Source: an uncultured beta proteobacterium
GTDB lineage: Bacteria > Pseudomonadota > Gammaproteobacteria > Burkholderiales > Burkholderiaceae_C
Reading direction: 5' to 3'
NCBI GenBank assembly: GCA_903897005.1
Contig: CAITZZ010000383.1
Coordinates: 1 to 34,189 of the forward strand
DNA length: 34,189 bases
Positions 30,541 to 34,189 of the stretch are shown here, piece by piece. The first letter of the stretch is position 1. Each line of letters begins with the position of its first letter. A program made the translations under genes and the position numbers. Below the pieces are notes generated by a model, which was not told where the DNA came from, searched no databases, and saw only the letters and a program-made list of their open reading frames with translations.

Positions 30541-31704
30541 TCAAGTCAAGCCATGCCACGGCATGACAGACACGCCTTCACGGGCGTAAGCGTCGTCGCC
30601 GCCATACACCAAGCCCGGGTAGATGGCCGAAAAGTTGCCGCGCTCCTGCGCGTATTTTTGCCACTTCTTCAAACTGCCAAAAGCGTCGCTCGCCACGGTG
30701 ATGCCAGATTTGATTTCGATTGCCGCCAGTTCGGTGCCGCGTTCCAGAATCAGATCAACCTCGGTGCCACTGTTGTCGCGCCAGAAATACAGCGGCGAGC
30801 GCACCCCGGTGTTGGCGCGATTCTTGAGAAACTCGTTGACCACCATGGTTTCAAACAAGGCGCCGCGCAGGGGGTGGTGTTGCATCTGACTCGCGCTTTG
30901 AATACCCAGCAGCGCTGCGGCCAGTCCGACATCGGTCATGTAGAGCTTGGGGCTCTTGGTCAGGCGTTTGCCAAAGTTCGCAAAATGCGGCCGCACCAGA
31001 TGAACGAGGTAGCAGGTCTCCAGAATTGACAGCCAATGCTTGGCGGTTTTGTCCGACACGCCGGCGTCGCTGGCCAGGGACTGCATGTTGAGCAGTTGCC
31101 CGGTACGCGTCGCCGTGAGCCGCAAGAAGCGCTGAAAGGCACCGAGGTCTTGAATGGCGGCCAGCCCCCGTGCGTCACGTTCGGCATAAGTCACCAGATA
31201 GGCTTGCAACCACTCGTGCGGCTCCAGCGCCCGGTCGTACAAAGCCGGGTAAAAGCCTTTGACCATCTGACTGGGATAGTCGCTCGCCAACAGCTTGGCA
31301 TCACGCAACTCGGCAATCGAAAAAGGCAGAAGCTCCACCAGCGCCGTGCGGCCAGCCAGGCTCTGGGTCACGCTGGCGAGCAAAGAGAAATTGTGCGAAC
31401 CGGTCAAGACGAACTGCCCCATAACGCCAGAGGCATCTACCACGCCCTGCATTTGAGACAGCAACTCGGGTGCGTTCTGCGCCTCGTCAATGACCGCACC
31501 CTGCGGGAACTGCTGCAGAAAGTCGGCCGGCTGACTGCGGGCAAATTCGCGCTGCGCCGGCGCCTCCAGCGACACATAGGGCTTGTCGGCCAGAAGATGG
31601 CGTACCAGGGTGGTCTTGCCAGATTGACGCGGCCCGGTGAGCGTGACAATCGGAAAGCCTTGCAGCAGCCGAAGCAGGCGTGGCGTAGCGTGGCGCGGGA
31701 TCAT
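30541..31704 (-). CDS. AAA_14 / DUF4143 ATP-binding protein
   Basis: 387 residues. Walker A in LTGPRQSGKTTLVRHLL (about 23-39), Walker B in GAVIDEAQNAPELL, sensor-type VLTGSHNFSLL (AAA_14 domain, to about 150), then a DUF4143 domain with LRLTATRTGQLLNMQSLASDAGVSDKTAKHWLSILETCYLV and a C-terminal nuclease-like fold around WRDNSGTEVDLILERG and IEIKSG (an E/D...D-x(n)-E-x-K pattern, as in PD-(D/E)XK enzymes). This architecture is widespread and mobile and its role is unknown. Dispersed repeats lie on both sides (30360-30514 and about 31768-31841). Confidence 0.9.
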   Translation of the reverse strand: MIPRHATPRLLRLLQGFPIVTLTGPRQSGKTTLVRHLLADKPYVSLEAPAQREFARSQPADFLQQFPQGAVIDEAQNAPELLSQMQGVVDASGVMGQFVLTGSHNFSLLASVTQSLAGRTALVELLPFSIAELRDAKLLASDYPSQMVKGFYPALYDRALEPHEWLQAYLVTYAERDARGLAAIQDLGAFQRFLRLTATRTGQLLNMQSLASDAGVSDKTAKHWLSILETCYLVHLVRPHFANFGKRLTKSPKLYMTDVGLAAALLGIQSASQMQHHPLRGALFETMVVNEFLKNRANTGVRSPLYFWRDNSGTEVDLILERGTELAAIEIKSGITVASDAFGSLKKWQKYAQERGNFSAIYPGLVYGGDDAYAREGVSVMPWHGLT

Positions 31705-31706
31705 TC

Positions 31707-31741
31707 TTTACACTTTCGGAATTTGATTCCGGAATTGTAAA
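31707..31741 (-). promoter_or_regulatory. Nested inverted repeat and -10 before the AAA_14 gene
   Basis: TTTACA (31707-31712) and TGTAAA (31736-31741) flank CGGAAT-TTG-ATTCCG (31717-31731), with ATTCCGGAAT (31726-31735) as a further palindrome. On the minus strand TACAAT (31739-31734) is a plausible -10, so the palindromes span the likely start site. This looks like an operator for self- or cluster-specific repression. Confidence 0.4.
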
Positions 31742-31767
31742 TCACTATTTGTTGCAAACACTTCCAA

Positions 31768-31841
31768 ATCGTCATTGCCCTGTTCTTCCCGTTATTGCGC
31801 CCTCACGCCGTCATTGCGAGGAGCGCAGCGACGAAAGGGAA
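31768..31841. repeat. Dispersed repeat of CGTCATTGCG type at the end of the RTX gene
   Basis: Contains GTCATTGCCC (about 31771), CGTTATTGCGCC (about 31790) and CGTCATTGCGAGGAGCGCAG (31809-31828) followed by CGACGAAAGGGAA. The last part is a very common proteobacterial palindromic repeat (GTCATTGCGAGGAGCGCAGCGACGAA-type). It runs up to the stop codon of the RTX gene. Confidence 0.65.
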
Positions 31842-34189
31842 TCAGTTGCCCAAGCCCACCAGCACCACCTGCAAATGATGATCGGTGTGGGTAGCCAGAT
31901 ACGCCTCCACGTTAGCCACAGACTCCAGCCTGGTCGCATCAAAGTTGACCCCACCAATCTGCAATTGCTCAATGTTGCGGATGATGTCGACCTCGCCGCT
32001 GGAGGTATCGACCAGCGCCACATCCTTCGTCGTGCCACTGCCCACAATCCTGAGCTCAAAGTTGGACGCCTGTCCGTACCACAGTGCAATGTCTGCGCCG
32101 TCTCCACCATCCAGCAAGTCATTGCCACGGCCACCAATCAGGGTGTCGTTGCCAGCACCACCGAGCAGCGTGTCGGCTCCGGTGTCAAAGGCCCAGCCAC
32201 TGTCGGCCATGCTGCTGACCTGCGTCAGGGTCATGGAGCCGTCTGCATTGAGTAGGCTTACCTTGAAGTTGTCGCTCTTGATCAGGGCATCAATGAGTTG
32301 ACCCCAGCTGCCGCCGGCGTTGATCAGATTGGTATTGCTCTGCACCTGGGCATCGGTCACCTTGCCAGCACCCCAGAGCTGCTCCATGACAAACTTCACC
32401 TGAAATTGCGTCGGAATATCCAGCACGTACTTCAGCAGCATATTGGCTGCACCTTGTTCCAGTTGTGGCACGGTGTAGCCCAAAGTGCTCCAGAAGTTCA
32501 TCTCTTCTACTGTGGGCAGCTTGTTCAGCAGCAAATGGTAGAGCTCGGTCACGGTCTCGCGCATCTCGGTGCTCTGGTACATAAAGCCCAGGCGCGGGTC
32601 TATCGGTGTGCCACCATCGTGGTTGCCGGTATTGCCCCAGCCGGTGCTGTCAGCCAGTTCGGTGCTGTTGGGGCTCCAGTTCATCGTCAGCTGGTTCTTG
32701 AGCTGGCTAAAGCTCAGTAGCCCTGCATCGCTCTGGCCTCCCATCAGCAGATCGTCGCCAGCCCCGCCTTCAAGGTGATCGTCACCCAGGCCACCGACCA
32801 CGGTGTCGTTACCCTCGTCGCCAAAGAGCTGGTCGTCTCCGCTCTTGGAGCCAATCACATCGTTGCCGGCGCCACCGTGCAGGATGTCGTCATCAGGTCC
32901 GAGAATGATGGTCTGAGCACTGCCGTCGCCAATCACGTAGTTGCGCCCTGCGCCGCCGGTAGCGGTGGCCGGGCCAATGATGATGGCGAACTCGACGTTG
33001 TCCAGGTCCAGCACAGTGCCAGCCGGCAGGTGGCTGGCATCAATCACCAGTGCTTCCTGACGCAGCGGGTGAGTTGCATCGCTCTCACCGGTGCCCAGTG
33101 ATCCTGAGATGTGTATCGGCTCGCTTGGTGCCGTGGTGGTACCCGCCGCCACGGTCAAGGTGATGGTGCGAACAGTGACCTGGCTGCTGTCAGTCACTGT
33201 CGGCACGTACTGGTCGATGCCGTTACTGATGATCTGGGCCATCTGGGTGCTGTCATTGACCCGCGGGTCAGACGCGGCAATCAGTTGCTCGCGCAGCGTC
33301 GGCGCCGTGCTGCCCGCAGCCGTGACAGTTGCGCTTGATGTCAGGCCGACCCCCACGGGCAGGCTGACCTGCACCAGAGCAGCACCCGTGCTGTCGGTGG
33401 CCAGCGGAATGTCGGCCAAGGCAGTGTTGGCGGTGCTGCTGTCTTCGTTTCTGACAGCAGCTACCGGCTCTACGGTCTGGGTCCTGGTGGTCTGCCCCCC
33501 CTCAGTTGTACTGTGGATCACGACGGCCGTACCGTCAACCATGGCTGCAACGGTATCGGTAGCTGCGCTGGCCCCACTCTCCGAATAGCCACCACCGTCA
33601 ATGTAGCTCGCCAACACGCTGATGGTCATGCCGATTTCCGATTTGCTCAGGGTATGGCTGGCTCCGCTGCCCACCGCCACGCCGCCGGCATACCATTGGT
33701 AGCTGATGGCACCCAAGCCGTCCGGGTCAGTCAGGGTGTTTGATGCGCTCAGTCTCTGGCCTTCAATGGCGCTGCCGCCGATGCTGACACTGCCGCTGTG
33801 GCCCTCGTTGAGGTTGGTGACCGAGGCCACCACCGCTTGTGTCGTGTTGTGGGCAACATCGCCGTCGTTGGCGACAACATCAAAGCTGTAGCTGGCCTTG
33901 GCCTCACAGTTGGCCGAGGCCTTGAGCGTGACCACCCCGGCGCTGCTGATGTCGAGCAGGCTCGCATCGGTGCCGCTCAGGCTGTAGGTGCGCGCTGCCA
34001 GGTTGTCGCCATCCGTCGTGGCTGCCGTGTAGACGACAGTGCTGATGGCAGCGTTTTCAGCCACAGAGCCTGTGCCTGCGGAGGTGAACTCCGGGGCGTT
34101 GTCGTTGAGGTTGGTGACCGAGACCACCACCGCTTGCGTCGTGTTGTGGGCAACATCGCCGTCGTTGGCGACAACATCAAAGCTGTAGC
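31842..34189 (-). CDS. RTX/cadherin-like type I-secreted protein (C-terminal part)
   Basis: Minus-strand frame open at the right edge, at least 781 codons. In order: cadherin-like repeats (YSFDVVANDGDVAHNTTQAVV, two copies 297 bases apart), an Ig-like domain (SYQWYAGGVAVGSGASHTLS), a spacer, an RTX block (about 32740-32900: GGAGNDVIG, GDEGNDTVVGGLGDDHLEGGAGDD), a DUF4214-like segment (about 32230-32600: VTELYHLLLNKLPTVEEMNFW), a second RTX block (about 32100-32180: LGGAGNDTLIGGRGNDLLDGG) and a hydrophobic C-terminal tail, presumably the type I secretion signal. The RTX nonapeptides bind Ca2+ and fold outside the cell. Likely an adhesin or surface-layer-type protein; no secretion genes are in the window. 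Confidence 0.88.
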   Translation of the reverse strand, partial: YSFDVVANDGDVAHNTTQAVVVSVTNLNDNAPEFTSAGTGSVAENAAISTVVYTAATTDGDNLAARTYSLSGTDASLLDISSAGVVTLKASANCEAKASYSFDVVANDGDVAHNTTQAVVASVTNLNEGHSGSVSIGGSAIEGQRLSASNTLTDPDGLGAISYQWYAGGVAVGSGASHTLSKSEIGMTISVLASYIDGGGYSESGASAATDTVAAMVDGTAVVIHSTTEGGQTTRTQTVEPVAAVRNEDSSTANTALADIPLATDSTGAALVQVSLPVGVGLTSSATVTAAGSTAPTLREQLIAASDPRVNDSTQMAQIISNGIDQYVPTVTDSSQVTVRTITLTVAAGTTTAPSEPIHISGSLGTGESDATHPLRQEALVIDASHLPAGTVLDLDNVEFAIIIGPATATGGAGRNYVIGDGSAQTIILGPDDDILHGGAGNDVIGSKSGDDQLFGDEGNDTVVGGLGDDHLEGGAGDDLLMGGQSDAGLLSFSQLKNQLTMNWSPNSTELADSTGWGNTGNHDGGTPIDPRLGFMYQSTEMRETVTELYHLLLNKLPTVEEMNFWSTLGYTVPQLEQGAANMLLKYVLDIPTQFQVKFVMEQLWGAGKVTDAQVQSNTNLINAGGSWGQLIDALIKSDNFKVSLLNADGSMTLTQVSSMADSGWAFDTGADTLLGGAGNDTLIGGRGNDLLDGGDGADIALWYGQASNFELRIVGSGTTKDVALVDTSSGEVDIIRNIEQLQIGGVNFDATRLESVANVEAYLATHTDHHLQVVLVGLGN
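33805..34189. repeat. Tandem 297-bp repeat in the RTX gene
   Basis: 33805-33892 and 34102-34189 match at 86 of 88 positions with a 297-base offset (99 codons), and the second copy is cut by the window edge. The unit is one cadherin-like domain, so a longer tandem array upstream is likely. Confidence 0.8.

Overview
The window looks like the chromosome of a GC-rich betaproteobacterium of the order Burkholderiales, most like the Comamonadaceae (Rhodoferax/Polaromonas-like). This rests on gene order (comF, a BioC-like methyltransferase, the cox cluster, SURF1, COX15, ctaB, SCO), a PHB phasin, DUF1841/DUF1289/DUF2909 proteins, and dispersed repeats of a kind I associate with that family. No rRNA, tRNA or CRISPR array was seen.

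Left end (1-3000): the terminus of an IS66-like insertion sequence with the first 20 codons of its accessory gene, a MarR-type regulator, and pal and tolB transcribed divergently rather than as the usual tolB-pal operon. Next (3100-10030, minus strand) is a tightly packed run: liuB, liuD (methylcrotonyl-CoA carboxylase), a GhrA-type 2-hydroxyacid dehydrogenase, liuE (HMG-CoA lyase), a YbaK-type deacylase, a DUF1289 protein and an HCCA-isomerase-like protein. Most junctions overlap by 1-4 bases. A divergent AraC-type regulator (10164-11216) is the obvious candidate controller. liuD carries a family-typical intergenic repeat inserted in frame. A repeat-rich gap (11217-11554) follows, then a HAD phosphatase, a rhodanese and a phasin gene whose promoter is flanked by two copies of a 15-bp operator-like motif.

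Centre (13528-21961, mostly minus): an aa3-type cytochrome c oxidase locus: a short membrane protein, ctaC (II), ctaD (I), ctaG/Cox11, ctaE (III), SURF1, a SCO-like membrane protein, COX15, ctaB and SCO; a DUF2909 gene lies on the opposite strand. Metal-ligand, D-channel and active-site Tyr motifs are intact. However, subunit I has Leu at the K-channel lysine and Asn at the Mg-site aspartate, and subunit II has Gln at the K-channel entry glutamate. The short protein upstream looks like a detached subunit II transmembrane hairpin that still has that glutamate. This is the most unusual feature of the window.

Right part (22052-34189): a BioC-like methyltransferase, comF, trmL, a DUF4153 membrane protein, an ArsC/YffB-like protein, a MaoC-type hydratase, a phosphoribosyltransferase overlapped by a small gene, a 31-codon ORF behind a 3-oxoadipyl-CoA thiolase gene, a DUF1841 gene, a diheme cytochrome c, an AAA_14/DUF4143 ATPase bracketed by dispersed repeats, and the C-terminal part of a large RTX/cadherin-like secreted protein that runs off the right edge.
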